From Phragmites australis (Eukaryota > Streptophyta > Magnoliopsida > Poales > Poaceae): a stretch of 64,000 bases of DNA. The stretch is from contig NC_084924.1 of assembly GCF_958298935.1 (NCBI RefSeq), positions 33,887,819 through 33,951,818 of the forward strand, in the 5' to 3' direction. The translations under genes were made by a program, and so were the position numbers. Shown in pieces: positions 1 to 11,050 of this stretch. Numbering within the stretch: the stretch's first letter is position 1; every line of letters begins with the position of its first letter. The notes under the pieces are model-generated. The model was not told the DNA's origin. It was given only the letters and a program-made list of their open reading frames with translations, and did no database searches.

Positions 1-779
1 ATGGCGTCCCAAGCCTCCTTGGCAGTCCGCTTATTGGTAAGCGAGAACTGCATCTCGGACGGGACTGCAGCGATGAGGGCATCCAGCGCCCGTCGATCTT
101 GGTCGTAGTCGACGTCGCCGTACCGGACTGCCTCCCACATGTGCCGCACCTGGAGCTTTACCCTCATCACCGCAGCCCACTCGACATAGTTGGTCTTAGT
201 GAGGGTAGGCCACCCACCGCCGGGGCCGACGTCCCTGACAACAGCCTGGAGCCCGTGGTAACCACGGTACCGATCCGGGGAGAGAGAGCCACGCTGCCTG
301 TGAAGGCCGCGCTCTCCATCGGCCCGTCCGCCACCGTTGCCGTGCTCGCCCCCTCCAGGAGCGCCACCGCCGTGCGGGCCTCCTCCAGGAGCGCCGCCGG
401 CTCGTCCGCGTCTGTTTGGGCTGCCGTCGCGCTCGTGGGCGTGCGCGGCTGCCCACTGCGCCGCCCGCGCTCGCGCTGCCTCCCTCCCCAGCAACTCGAG
501 GTCCGCGTCGGCGCTGTCGTCAGCAGAAACGGAGCTGCTGATGCTGCCGCGCAGAGCCTCGACCTCTGCTGCCGCCGCACGCGCTGCATCCGCCGCCGCC
601 GCTGCTTCCGCCTCCGCTCTAACTGCTGCCAGCTCCGCCGCTGCCAGTCTCGACGCCCTTGCCGCCGCCGCAGCGGTCTCTGCCACCGCTCGCTCGCGTT
701 CCTCTGCCGCGGCAAGTTCGGCCTCCTGCCGACGCCGCGTGCTCGAGGCGACCGAGCGCTGAGACTACCCTGCGGACAT
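1..779 (-). pseudogene. copia gag protein, N-terminal part with early stop
   Basis: The gag protein of a copia element, which would form the virus-like particle. The frame starting at the minus-strand ATG at 779-777 meets TAG at codon 5 (767-765) and is then open to the window edge. It encodes an Ala/Glu/Arg-rich stretch likely to be a coiled coil (about 764-480), a Gly-rich linker (about 420-330), then a UBN2-type gag core beginning with KTNYVEWAAVMRVKLQ near 190 and continuing as DALIAAVPSEMQFSLTNKRT. The single stop just after the start suggests recent inactivation. Translation could instead begin downstream, although no good ATG was noted in the alanine-rich part. Long open frames on the plus strand here (99-965, 337-762) are antisense products of the GC-rich coding sequence. 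Confidence 0.72.
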
Positions 780-957
780 GACGCGCTACCCGGGGGCTGC
801 TGCGTGGGGAGAGGGCTGCTTCAGACGAGCTGTTGCTCGTCTGCGCAGAGGGAGAGAAGTGAGCAGGAGCGGCCGGAGCTGCTGCTGCTCCCAGCTGGGG
901 CTGTTGCGCGGCTGGGAAAGGAGGTGAGCAGGAGATGCTCAGGCTACAGGATACTAC

Positions 958-970
958 GGCTCTGATACCA
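958..970 (-). other. Primer-binding site, initiator tRNA-Met
   Basis: The minus strand reads TGGTATCAGAGCC two bases inside the LTR. This is the standard copia primer-binding site, complementary to the 3' end of plant initiator tRNA-Met. It fixes the element's orientation. Confidence 0.9.
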
Positions 971-972
971 CT

Positions 973-1392
973 TGTTAGTCGCTGAATTCTTACTCTTGGT
1001 AGTAGCTGAATTCTTACTCTCATCGAGAGAGGATGACACTAGGAGTTGGGGCAATTTTTCTGGTTTATTTCTCACACAAATGCCATGCCAACCTGAGGGG
1101 TTGGGGATACATATTTATAGGCTGCTAGCCAGCCAAGCATATGCTAAGATACTGTCTTAGCTGTCCTAGATGCTAAGATGCTGTCCTAGATGCTGTCCTA
1201 GCTGTCCTAGATACTAAGATGCTGTCCTAGATGCTGTCCTAGCTGTCCTAGATGCTAAGATGCTGTCCTAGATGCTGTAGCCCTAGAAAGGACCACAAAG
1301 ACCAGCCAAGGACAATTTGAAGCAGCCCCACAAAGACCATATGCAGCACAGAGACGCAGCACAGAGACGCAGCACAGAGACTTATCCCATCA
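973..1392 (-). repeat. copia 5' LTR
   Basis: Starts next to the primer-binding site with plus-strand TGTTAGTCG and most plausibly ends at CCCATCA. The outer end is inferred only from a suitable TG/CA pair, because the partner LTR is not in the window. It contains a 41-bp minisatellite (1160-1282). Confidence 0.65.
1160..1282. repeat. 41-bp tandem repeat, three copies
   Basis: The units start at 1160, 1201 and 1242, each beginning GCTGTCCTAGAT. Each is built from shorter GATGCTGTCCTA-like blocks. It lies within the copia LTR and is nearly identical from copy to copy. Confidence 0.85.
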
Positions 1393-2233
1393 CTGGTGAT
1401 CATCGTCCATGGCCGCTGATCAAGAGTTGCTCATTTGCTGCGCCGTTGACGGGTTCTCTGCAGGGACTGCCCGAAATGGGCCGGGTGCCCACATGAGGTT
1501 GATCTCACTGAGCGAGCTCCCATTCGTGGAGAAGACAATCCTCAGACCAGTTCCGTTCTGCATTTTTAATAACTCGATCCATGGGTTGACGTAGAAAGAA
1601 AGCAGGAGTATGCTTGAAACGGTGCAAGCCGAGCATTGACGAACATAAACAGTAGTGCCGGGTCTATCGAGTAATGAGTACTGAGAATTTTACCCAGAGC
1701 TATAGCGTCGTCAATAACGTACGGTTCGACAGCCGTTCAGCACTGAAAAACGCAAGCGAACGGCCGGCTCTGCACGTGGCCCCGCCCATACGTTCGGATA
1801 CGAGGGCGTCGCAGTCTCAAGCCCACTGCCAAGTGCGTTGACCAACGCATGCATCGACGTCCTGCCGTCCTGGCCTCGACCGGTGCGGCAGTGTGCACCA
1901 CCTGCAGTGACGACCCTCGCACGCGTGCATGCGTGTCCCGGCGGCGGGTCGCGTTGCAGGACGCACCCACCGTATACAGTGGCCACGATGCGGAGCCCTG
2001 AGTTGCCATGGGCCCATGGTGGCCACCGGCCAGCAGTTAGACACGCGCATGCATGCAGCGCGAGCTGAAACCTCAGAGGCGCGAATCACTGGCCGCCGCG
2101 CCTCCTGCAAAGGGGCTCCTCGATCTGGAGCGCGGACACGGCGTCCGCCGACCATTACCTCCTTAGCTCCGTTTCCACGCACCGTGGCGGCCGTGTGCGC
2201 CGCGGCAGCTTGTCGGCAGACGATGGAGATGGG
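1393..2233. other. GC-rich interval, no gene recognised
   Basis: Between the copia LTR and MULE-1. No conserved protein or repeat was recognised. About 1409-1594 is open in more than one frame on both strands. From 1740 to 2230 the sequence is GC-rich with several GCATGC-type palindromes and could be old promoter or first-exon DNA; nothing confirms this. Confidence 0.4.
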
Positions 2234-2400
2234 CATGCCCGTTTTAAAATTTGGCAAGAATAGGTTACTGTCGCTTGCTCATTGAATAATAGCAATAGCC
2301 TGGCAGTCACGTGTACGTGTCGCTTGTTCACCGGGTGAAACCTTGCTCTTGTTCGGTAAACGAGCGAGATCTCCCTTGCACTGCCTCGTTGCCTCCTATT
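2234..2400 (+). repeat. MULE-1 left terminal inverted repeat
   Basis: Matches the reverse complement of about 9800-9967. The core CAAGAAT and the TTGCTCATTG/TTCATTCATTG blocks are shared. The inner limit is uncertain. Confidence 0.7.
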
Positions 2401-4190
2401 CAGGCATGACAAATGCAATCGTGCCACCCTGGCCGACATCGATACCTCATTATCACTCAGCTAAGCCGAGAGAGTGGGAGGAGAGGAGGAGAGCGTCGAG
2501 TGAGGGAGACGAGGAGGATGGGAGGGAGGGGAAATTGGAGGTGAAGCCCTGTCAATGGGAGAAGTAATGCTTTTTTACCTTTTTTTTCAAACCCGGTAGG
2601 ATAAACACTAGTGCTAGATTTTGACATATGTTAGATATTAGATCTAGTGTTTTTTTTGCAAACTCGGTAGGATAGTCACTAGATGTAGGTTAGTATGTTA
2701 GAGTGAAGATATATGTTTAAAATTAGGGTTAGACATAGTTTAACAATTAGATTCTGTTTGTACGTATATTTTAGCATTTAGATTTAGTATTTAGACATAT
2801 GTTAGGTATTAGATGTAGAATTTAGACACACTGTAGATATAACTTAGATAATAGATATAGGATTTAAAGATGACTGATGTAGTGATCTGGAGATATTTTG
2901 TTACAATGTAGATTAACTGTTGGGTCATATTTTTAATGAATGTTGCATTATTGTAGATGTAGTTTTACGTATTTTTTTATGTTCGGTCAAAATAATGTTA
3001 GGGTTTTATATCGATGGTTGGCAGGTATGTTAGATAAGTGACAGTTTAGGACACTTGTACGACTAGTTGATGCGGGGTTTCAAAATAGATCACGAGATTC
3101 AACAAATGACCATTAGCATTATAGGCAACCGTATAAGATATGGTGTGTACTGGAAGGTGTACCTGCTCAGGGAAAATTAAGTACGGAGAATGTACTTGTA
3201 GGTTTAGTGAAAAGAGGTTGGACTCCTATGTTGCTTGTGCAATGAAAGATAGAGAGTTGGGGAGATATAGGGTGAGGGGTATGTGGAGGAGGAGGGTCAT
3301 GAGGATGGCGAGCCGGATGATGCGCGTTTATCGTATGATCCGACTGAGCCAACCGGTGAGGCAGACAAGGGGAACGAATACATTATCTAATTGAACAGAT
3401 GGAGTGGGATGATCTTGAGGTTGACGAAGCTCCTGAGTATGACATGTCGGATGATGAGGAAGATGTTCCTATTCGCACAGATTAGAATAATCTTAACTTT
3501 AACAATCTTATAGTGAATGAGGGGAATCAGATGTCCCAGAAGTATACACAGAATGAGCTGACCGAGGGGGCTAGATATCGTACCAGTCAAGATGCTATGA
3601 CTTGAGCGATATCACTCGACGGTAGTTTTGTGCTATCAAGTTAAGTAAGAAGAATATGATGTCAAGTGCATGAAAGAGGGTTGCCCATGGTGAGTGCACA
3701 ACTTATGAAGTATCGAGATACGGCCTGGAGGGGGTGAATAGGCGCTTTTTCAAATATTATAAGAGAACAGAAGAGCAGAAATAGATATCGGATATTCTGA
3801 TATAAATACCAGATGTTTCAACTTAAACTGGAAGTTCCGATGTATATGATTAGAACTTCCGATATGGCTGAAAAAAGAACTTAGCTAGCTCTTCAAGCAG
3901 CAATAAGTTAAACTATGAAATGCTACATGCAATAGGCTATAATGCTATTCAATTTGAAGTAAAACTAGCAAGCACAAAGTCTAACTCAAGATAGTAAACA
4001 AATTACTCAAAATTGCATAAGAGATAAGAAATAACCTAAGAGTGAGACACAACAAATTTGTTCCTGAAGTTCGGATCCTTGAGGGGATCCTACGTCTCCA
4101 TTGAGTGGCTCAATCGCACTTGAGCCATGTCTCTTTCAACCCTTTTTCTCGCGAGGTTGCACAAAGCACTCCTCGGCTCCACTTGGTATT

Positions 4191-7100
4191 TGTCACGTCC
4201 TGAAATCCGTAATTGTGTGTTTTAATCCTAAAACATGCAATTTCAGCTTCATGTTCCAGTTTGGGTCACTGGAGCACCTCACTTTGAATCAATGAGGTGG
4301 GAGAAGGAAACTAAGAGAAATAAAGGAGCTAGAAGCAAGTCTGGACTTTTCCTCTAGGTAAATGGGGCCCACTTGGGTGGAAATTATCTCTCTATAGGTG
4401 GGCCACAACACTCTCTCTCCCCCTCAAACTTGCCCATACGTACTACTCACCCACTCCACCAGGTAAGGCTTTTTGAGGAAGCAAGTTGGAGTTGGCTGTC
4501 TCTCACTCTCTCTCTTAGGCTCCCTTTTTCCCCTTTGGATCCCTACCTCTGGGAGCAAGATCAAGGTACGTATGTGGTACTCACGTGACCACCAGCTCAA
4601 GGATTACTCGTCCATCCAATTTATTTTCAGTTTCCCCGAAGGAATTCGAGCTGGTTCTGAACTTGTTTGGTGTTCTTTGGGAGAAGCAAGGAAGCAGCAG
4701 TTTTTCCTCTCTTCTCCAAGCCATTTTTCGTCGTTTCCTCCTTCAACTGGCGGTCACCAACCTCAGCAAAGGACATTGGGTGAGTCTGCTAGGCTCCCAT
4801 GGCAAGTATGCTCTTTTTGGTTGGATAGATCTTAAATCTGGAACTAGGGTTGCAAAGTTCTTAAAGTTCTTCAGTCTGGGAACAAATGAGGATTTATGTG
4901 GATTTGAGTTAGCAATCATGTTGCTAGGCGGTTGAGCAAAGTCTAGACCCTGTACACCCTTCTAGGCATTTTTACTTTTGATTTAGAGAGACTCCCAGGT
5001 TAGTTTAGCCCAGTTTTTTTCCTTTCGTAATGACTGTTGTTCTGGAGCTGCACGAGGCTGCGCTGGGTACTGTTCATCCCGATCATCCGAGCACTGTTCG
5101 CCGAGCACTCCCACTCTGGGTACTGTTCACCCCGAGCACCCAAGCACGATTCATCCCGAGCACTCCCACTCCGGGTACTGTTCACTGAGCACCCTAGCAC
5201 TGTTCACCCGAGCACTCCGGGTACTGTTCACCCCGAGCACCCGAGCACGGTTCATCCCGAGTACCCGAGCTTTTTCATCCCGGTGCCCCTGAGTACTGTT
5301 CATCCCGGTACCCCGAGCACTGATCACCCCGGTACCCCCAGCACTGTAGCAGTGGTCGCAGGGCGGTTATCAGGCTTTCCTAGAAGCTGGTAGCTTGTAA
5401 AATTCATAGTTAATTCGTACGAACTCCAAACTTCATGAGACCAGTTGCGTTGGCTTCGTAGGAACATGAACTACATGTTAAAAATGTTGAAACTCATTAA
5501 ATACGTTCTGAGAATTTATTTATTGATTAAATGTATTTCAGCTTAGTTAAAGCACAGATAGTTAATGCCATGTTCGAAAGTTGTGAGACCACTGGGAAAA
5601 CTCTTGTTTTGCACAGTGCGATCTGGGAAAAATATTGTCATGTATTGTGGAGCATATTTTTCTTATTTGGTCGCATTTCATACATGCTCATTACATTGCA
5701 CGCGTTGCTCTCTATAGTGAACGCCGATCCGTCGATCCCGGAGGCCGTGGGCGATCGTGAGGCGCCCCACCTTTCTGATCTAGGGCAGCAAGGCAAGCAT
5801 CTATCATATTGCACCGTGTCAATTCAAAATCTAATATGTTATCTACGCTTATGTATACATTGCATGTGTCGGGTACCGAGTTGGGTAGAACCTATGCCGA
5901 TGCATTCTCCCATTTCGGTCACGTGTCATGTGTTATTCCTTGGAGCCTAGTGGTGTCGTCGAGGTCTAATTATAGTTCGCTATGCTTAGTGGTACTTAGG
6001 CTTTCCGGTAGAAGTCGACGACGGCGTCCACCGTTGTCGCGAGCCTAGGGCTTATTACTTGTTCACACTTATGGTTGTGTTGATGATGAGTCGGTTTGGT
6101 GAGTGGTGAGTTGAGACGAGGTGTGGGCGGTGTTAGGGGTGTCATCTGCTCACGAGGAGTCCTCAGGCAGTTCGGGGAGGGAACCCGGATACCGTAGACC
6201 GCTTGTACCGGTTAAGCACCGACCGTTGGTGTAGTCGGCTTTAGCACTTACTCACCACATGCTGATATAATGGTAGGCGAGCTGATTACCTTCGCAGACG
6301 TGGTCATGTGGGCCTCGTCATAGACGGTGTGAGTCCGGTTTGAGTCCGGGCTTTTAGCGGTATTAGTTTGCTCGGGGAGTAGTTCTAATACCGCCGTGCC
6401 GAGCTATGGTTGATCCACATGGTTGGGCCTGGTTGGGAAAGGTTGTCACGGGTACCCCCTTGTGTGCATTTTAGCGGGTGGCACAAGCCGTATGGTCCCT
6501 GTGTCGTGTGGGTCCAGGAGTATCCCCCTGCAGGGTGTATAATCAGTTCGAACTGCCGCGCTCTCGGTCATGAGCATCGCTATCGCTTATCTCCACCGAG
6601 CGACCATGTTTTGGTCGTAGAGTTTCGATGTGGGTTGTGGCATGGTTGGATTGGGGTGGTTTGGTCGGTATGTGGTTGGTGGTTTGGTGGGAATGGTTTG
6701 CTTTTATACACTTGTTGTTCATATATCTGTTCTGATCAGTTGGTTGGCAGGGTTTGAGTCGGTGGTTGGTTAAGTCAGTTGCTTACACCTAGAGTCTAGG
6801 TTGCTAACCGCTTAATGAACTTAAACATGTCTTAATCCTTGCTACAGCTTTAAATGCATGATCCTTGGAGTCGAGAATATATATACTCATACTGTGTAAG
6901 ACTTGCTAGTACCTTCGTACTAAGGGGTGCTGCCCTTAAGTTGCTTTCAGGTTCGCAGGTTGGCGAGGAAGAGGCTGTGTTCGGCTACTTTGTGCCTGCC
7001 GATCAGGGTGGCGGGCAGGAGTAGCACCTTCTACTCCGAACTCCGGCGCTTTTGGCATGGAGCCTAAGGGCATGCGGCTCCATACTCTTTTGTTGTATAG

Positions 7101-7370
7101 GTTTTTCTTCTGCTGCATAGTTGTTGTTGTTCCTCTTTTGTTGTAAATTGTGGAAGCAGTTGCATGTTTAATAATTGTAATCCAGTTTAATTATTTGCTC
7201 TCTATTAAACTGTGTTGTGATATTTGAGTTGGAAGGCATGTGTTCCGATCCTGGGCGCAAAACACGTGCGGGACTACCGGAATGGTATTCTGGTTAATCG
7301 TCGAGGTTGTGATTATGAATAATGATCCTCCTGATGATTAATTAGAATACTATTTGGACGGTTCCTCACA
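4191..7370. mobile_element. 3.18-kb solo LTR, probably Ty3/gypsy
   Basis: Begins TGTCACGTCC at 4191 and ends CCTCACA at 7370, with a perfect GTATT target duplication at 4186-4190 and 7371-7375. The 3180-bp length with TGTCAC ends resembles the long LTRs of Tekay/Del chromoviruses in grasses; this lineage is inferred. It holds a GTACTGTTCACCCCGAGCAC-like repeat tract (5050-5350) and no convincing protein. Several open frames inside (4373-4935, 5531-6757) show no domain. Confidence 0.82.
5050..5350. repeat. Degenerate short tandem repeat inside the 3.2-kb LTR
   Basis: About ten imperfect units of the pattern GTACTGTTCAYCCCGAGCAC, 20 to 35 bases each. A related GAGCAC-rich repeat occurs in the other LTR at 18790-19270, although the units and lengths differ. 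Confidence 0.75.
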
Positions 7371-7476
7371 GTATTCCTTCCCTTTTAGAGGTAGAATCCG
7401 GCCTTCACAAACTCCTCAGAGTGCACCACAAGTGAATCGGTGGCTCGTGAATGATTCCTAGCCATCTAGGAGACCT

Positions 7477-7656
7477 CAATCTCCAAGAGTAACAAATGCA
7501 CATGAAGCAAAGCTTGGAGACGAAACCTAGTACTCAAAGTTGAACTTGAAATCACTTTCACTAGATCAATCTCCAAGAGTAACAAATGCACACGAAACAA
7601 AGCTTGGAGATGAAACCTAGTGCTCAAAGTTGAACTTGAAATCACTTCCACTAGAT
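7477..7656. repeat. 90-bp tandem duplication in solo LTR
   Basis: Two adjacent copies starting CAATCTCCAAGAGTAACAAA at 7477 and 7567, with a few substitutions. Confidence 0.88.
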
Positions 7657-7972
7657 CTCTCACTCAAATCCCCTTCTAAAGATGTAGCACAAGGCAAGGG
7701 AGAGGGGAGGTGAACTTTAGGGCTCCAGAGAGGTGTTATCTTGTCAAGGCAGCAGTAGCTTGGAGAGGGTAAGGCAAAGGGGTATTTATAGGGTATCCTC
7801 TAAAAACTAGCCGTTATATACTTTTCTAGCCTGCCTCGAAACTTTTGACCTTAAGATCAGAACTTCCGATCTATTCAAAGTAACAACTACGCCTTACTCT
7901 ACCCAAACTGAAACTGGAAATATACACACATCGAAACTTCTGACTAAATACATCAGAACTTCTGATTCAACA

Positions 7973-8225
7973 GAGAACTTCCTGTGCGCTCAAAATTTTA
8001 ACACATCAGACACTCCGATCAACATCGGAACTTCCGATCCAAAACATCAGAACTTTTGATTCAACAGAGAACTTCCTAAGTGCTCAAAATTTTAACACGT
8101 CGGATACTCCGATCAACATCGAAACTTCTGATCCAAAACATTGGAACTTCTGATTCAACAGAGAACTTCCAGAGCGCTCAAAATTTTAACATGTCGGACA
8201 CTCCAACATATATCGGAACTTCCTA
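7973..8225. repeat. 94-bp tandem repeat in solo LTR
   Basis: Units start with GAGAACTTCC at 7973, 8067 and 8161, the third partial. Each contains TCGGAACTTCCGAT-like palindromes, and the same motif is scattered over 3780-3870 at the other end of the LTR. Confidence 0.85.
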
Positions 8226-9224
8226 TATGACCTATCAGAACTTTCGATATCAACAGAATGTTTTAAAAATAAGTGTCTGAGTTGTGGATTATGTCTCTCA
8301 TTCTAAGGGTTGACTTTGAGCACTAAGATCATGACAAATCTTTCAACGTTGCATCCTCTTAATAATACGGTATTCCTATACTCAAATTAAAGTAAAATGT
8401 TATAACTATAGGAATAACCATGCACCATCTTCTGTCTTCATTTTAGGGATCGCCAATGTAGTTTAGCTTTCTTCATCGGGACTTTTACCTATTCACATAA
8501 TCATTGAACATATTAGTCCCTTAATCGTTTGTCGTCAATCATCAAAACCCACATAGGGGGCCTAGATGCACTTTCAACTTCAAGGGGGAGTGGGTTGAGT
8601 ATTGTGAGGTGTTGATTGTGGTGGACCACACTTGCACACTGGATGAACTTGAGCCCAGCCACATGAATATCATCTCAGCATTTGTTGCCAATGTGATGTA
8701 CATTCAAATTGTGAATAACCTAAACTACAAAATATAATCCATAATCAGGGCAATAGAGGAGGAGTACAAGTAAATTGTCCGCTACAACAAGGCATGGAGA
8801 GCGAAGAAGAAAGCAATTGAGATGAAGTTTGGGACCTATAAAGCGTCATATGACAATATTCCATGCTTGATGCAGATCATTGCTCAAATGAACCCAGGGA
8901 TGTATTACGACATTGATAAATACCTATGTTGTCCCAACCTGGTAAGTATGTCCTGAAGCGATGCTTTTTCGCATTAGGATCATGTATCAAAGCTTTCGAG
9001 CATACCATTGGCTCTTGTATTTGTGGAGAGTGAGAATACCAATAGTTGGTATTGGTTCATGTACCGTCTTAAGATGATAATTGTGGGTGCTCGGCTGAAC
9101 GTGTGTATTATATATGACCGGCATGCAGGTAATAACTTTTGGCCAAACTACTTCAAAAAGAACAAAAATTTCCCACTTAACATTTTGGTCTTCCTAGCCG
9201 CCATTATGTGACTTCTTACAGTGG

Positions 9225-9485
9225 TTGGATACTGAGCAGTCGGAAGCGGATATGTTCCTCCTTCACACTCATACCGCATCGATAGGAGATGCTTCCATGA
9301 GATGAAAGCTGATGAGAGGAGAGAGGCTACATGCAAGCGCATTCAGGAGGAGCAGCAGAACCGCATCATGGCGGATGCCCATGAGACAAAGAGGGAGAGG
9401 AAGTGCAAGAGGGTATGCCGGACGCATGATGCAGGACTAGAAGCAACGAGGAAGGGAAAGTACCCATGTTGCATGCAGTAGATCA
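9225..9485 (+). pseudogene. Basic-acidic C-terminal fragment in MULE-1, unknown
   Basis: A short open stretch downstream of the MULE-1 transposase encodes a charged, probably coiled-coil peptide (DRRCFHEMKADERREATCKR, then EEQQNRIMADAHETKRER). It may be the tail of a second MULE cargo gene or of the transposase. No family was recognised. Confidence 0.35.
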
Positions 9486-9799
9486 GATGTTGTAATCATG
9501 TTGCTAGGTTTAGACATGGTACATGTTTGATCGTGCACTATATCTGCCACTGTGTATGTCACAGCTCTCATTAAAATCAACGTGTTTAACCTTACAAAGT
9601 CAACTCCGGGTATCTAAAATTGCAAAAATATCTAATGGCACTGGATGAATCAATAACAAAAAATGGCAGCGCTTGGATGCCTGTTCTACCGCAAAGAAAA
9701 TTGAATTTGGGCACAATAAGGTGTCGCCCGTTCATTGGGCGACATCTTGATGCCGCCCTATGATCGTGTGAGACCAATGTGTTGCCCGTTCACTGGGTG

Positions 9800-9967
9800 A
9801 GACCAAGGTATCGTCCCATGAATAGGTGATATCTTATGTGCCATGTCAGCGGTAAGCCATGCTGGCCTGCCACATCAAGGTGTTAGCTGTTTATGGGGCA
9901 AGACCTTGCTCTTGCCCAATGAATGAATGATGGTAGCTCATTCTTGCTAAATTTTGAAATGGACATG
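9800..9967 (-). repeat. MULE-1 right terminal inverted repeat
   Basis: Reverse complement of the left repeat at 2234-2400. The TIR sides differ almost only by transitions. Confidence 0.7.
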
Positions 9968-10380
9968 TAATTTTTCAAATACTAATATATATATATATAT
10001 ACATATATATACATATATATATACATATATATATGTGGGTGTGCTATTGTACACTAGGGATGTAGAATACTATTCTACACCTTGAGTAAGCCCAACCACG
10101 CCAGCCACGTGCACGCGTCTACCTAGTCGCACTGCTCACATGCGCCTGCGCGCTAGCCGCCCAGCCGGGCCAGCTGCGCGCTCGCGGCCACCAAGCCAAG
10201 CCAATCACGTCGCACCATGTGGCCGTGCACCAGCCGCGCCATCCGATCCCACGCATGCCACGTGGCCGCCTAGCTCGCTCGCCCCATGCACGAGTGCTCG
10301 CCATGTGTTGCTTGTCCTGTGCCGCCTACTCACTAGTTATCATCTATTAATTCTTCAGTAGTTGTCCAGTAGCTGTCATC
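9968..10380. other. TA microsatellite and GC-rich spacer
   Basis: An AT-rich tract with a (TA)n microsatellite at about 9987-10032 adjoins the MULE-1 end. Then come a GTAGAATACTATTCTAC palindrome near 10060 and GC-rich sequence (10090-10330) with no gene seen. Confidence 0.6.
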
Positions 10381-10700
10381 CAGTAATTTTGATGTGTTGG
10401 ATGCTTTCAAGTATACTATGACTTGGATGGTTCAGTAATTGTCAGTAGTGTGAGTGTGAGAATTTAATATGACTTAGATGATTCGATAATTTTGTTATGT
10501 GTTGGATGCTTTCAAGAAGTGTGAGAATTTACTATGACTCAGATTCTTCAGTAATTTTGCTATGGGTTAGATGCTTTCAAGTTTAAGTGTGAAATTTTAC
10601 TATGACTCAGATGCTTTAGTAATTTTAATATGTGTTGGATGCTTTCAAGTACGAAAATTTACTATGACTCGAATTCTTCAGTAGAAATTTACTATGATTC
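10381..10700. repeat. Degenerate 50-70-bp tandem repeat
   Basis: About five imperfect units of the form CAGTAATTTT...TGTTGGATGCTTTCAAG...TTTACTATGACTCAGATTCTT. It runs directly into the CAGTAGTT tract that follows. Confidence 0.75.
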
Positions 10701-11050
10701 AAATGCTTCAGTAGTTGTCAGTAGTTTTGTTCAGTAGTTATATCAGTAGTTGTTCAGTAGTTATGTCAGTAGTTGTTCAATAGTTTTAAGTTATAGAAAA
10801 ATTATTTAGTAACGTCAGTAGTTTAGTATTCGGTAGTTTCAAGTCACAGTAAAAATTTTCAGTAGTGTGTTAGTAGTTGTTAGTGGCTGTTAGTAGTGCT
10901 AGTAGTTTGTTTAGTAGTTGTCAGTAGTATCCAGTAGTTTGTATCAGTAGTGTCAGTAGTTATCCTTAGTATCGATAGTTTATTCAGTAATGTCAGTAGT
11001 ATTTTTCAGTAGTTATTTAATAGTTCTTAGTAGTTGGTCATGCCTTCAGT
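10690..11050. repeat. CAGTAGTT-type simple repeat tract
   Basis: About 350 bp made mostly of CAGTAGTT, TCAGTAGT and close variants separated by short T-rich gaps. No coding capacity. Confidence 0.85.

Larger units (their letters stand above)
1..1392 (-). mobile_element. Ty1/copia LTR retrotransposon, 5' part
   Basis: Read on the minus strand this is the 5' LTR (1392 down to 973), a primer-binding site complementary to initiator tRNA-Met (970 to 958) and a gag gene running off the left edge. The LTR has TG...CA ends, beginning TGATGGG and ending TAACA on the minus strand, about 420 bp long. The other LTR would lie outside the window, so the target duplication cannot be tested. The copia assignment rests on the tRNA-Met primer site and the gag sequence. 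Confidence 0.82.
3706..8576 (-). mobile_element. Solo LTR of a copia element, itself interrupted
   Basis: The insertion sits in the MULE-1 transposase. Its ends are TG (3706) and CA (8576). The flanking five bases are ACTTA at the left and ACTTC at the right; the MULE-2 homologue supports ACTTC as the original host sequence, so the left copy has one substitution. Without the inner insertion (4191-7375) it is about 1.69 kb. The minus strand begins TGAAAGTGCATCTAGGCCCC, which I recall as the start of a common grass copia LTR of the SIRE/Maximus type; the lineage is from memory. No internal coding region is present, so it is a solo LTR. Confidence 0.8.
3140..9130 (+). pseudogene. MURA-type MULE transposase, split and decayed
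   Basis: Remnant of a cut-and-paste DNA transposase. An acidic N-terminal stretch (3400-3483, WDDLEVDEAPEYDMSDDEED) precedes a MuDR-like DNA-binding region near 3610-3704. The frame is cut there by an LTR and resumes at 8577 with sequence matching EWVEYCEV. It continues through SAFVANVMY, the RAIEEEYK...KAWRAKKKAIEMKFGTY block (8745-8840) and the DDE core (9005-9126: LVFVESENTNSWYWF and CIIYDRHAG). It parallels the MULE-2 transposase at 26588-29190 block by block. Many stops and frameshifts make it non-coding. Confidence 0.75.
2234..9967 (+). mobile_element. Mutator-like element MULE-1, interrupted by nested LTRs
   Basis: Imperfect terminal inverted repeats bound this element: the first 51 bases from CATGCCC at 2234 match the reverse complement of the last 51 bases ending at 9967 in about 37 positions, and similarity continues inward for over 100 bases. 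Between them lies a decayed MURA-type transposase reading left to right. Removing the LTR insertion at 3706-8576 joins the transposase frame again and leaves a core of about 2.9 kb. No 9-bp target duplication was found, so the exact ends may be off by a few bases. Confidence 0.75.

Noticed and set aside
99..965. 288-aa plus-strand open frame at the left edge
   Set aside because: It is antisense to the copia gag, GC-rich and without a recognisable domain; the minus frame has conserved gag motifs and a primer site.
4373..6757. Several 60-140-codon frames in the 3.2-kb LTR
   Set aside because: Inside a solo LTR with an exact target duplication; no conserved motifs.
7477..8225. CRISPR-like array of repeats
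   Set aside because: The repeats are contiguous 90-94-bp tandem units without unique spacers, in plant LTR DNA; no cas genes.
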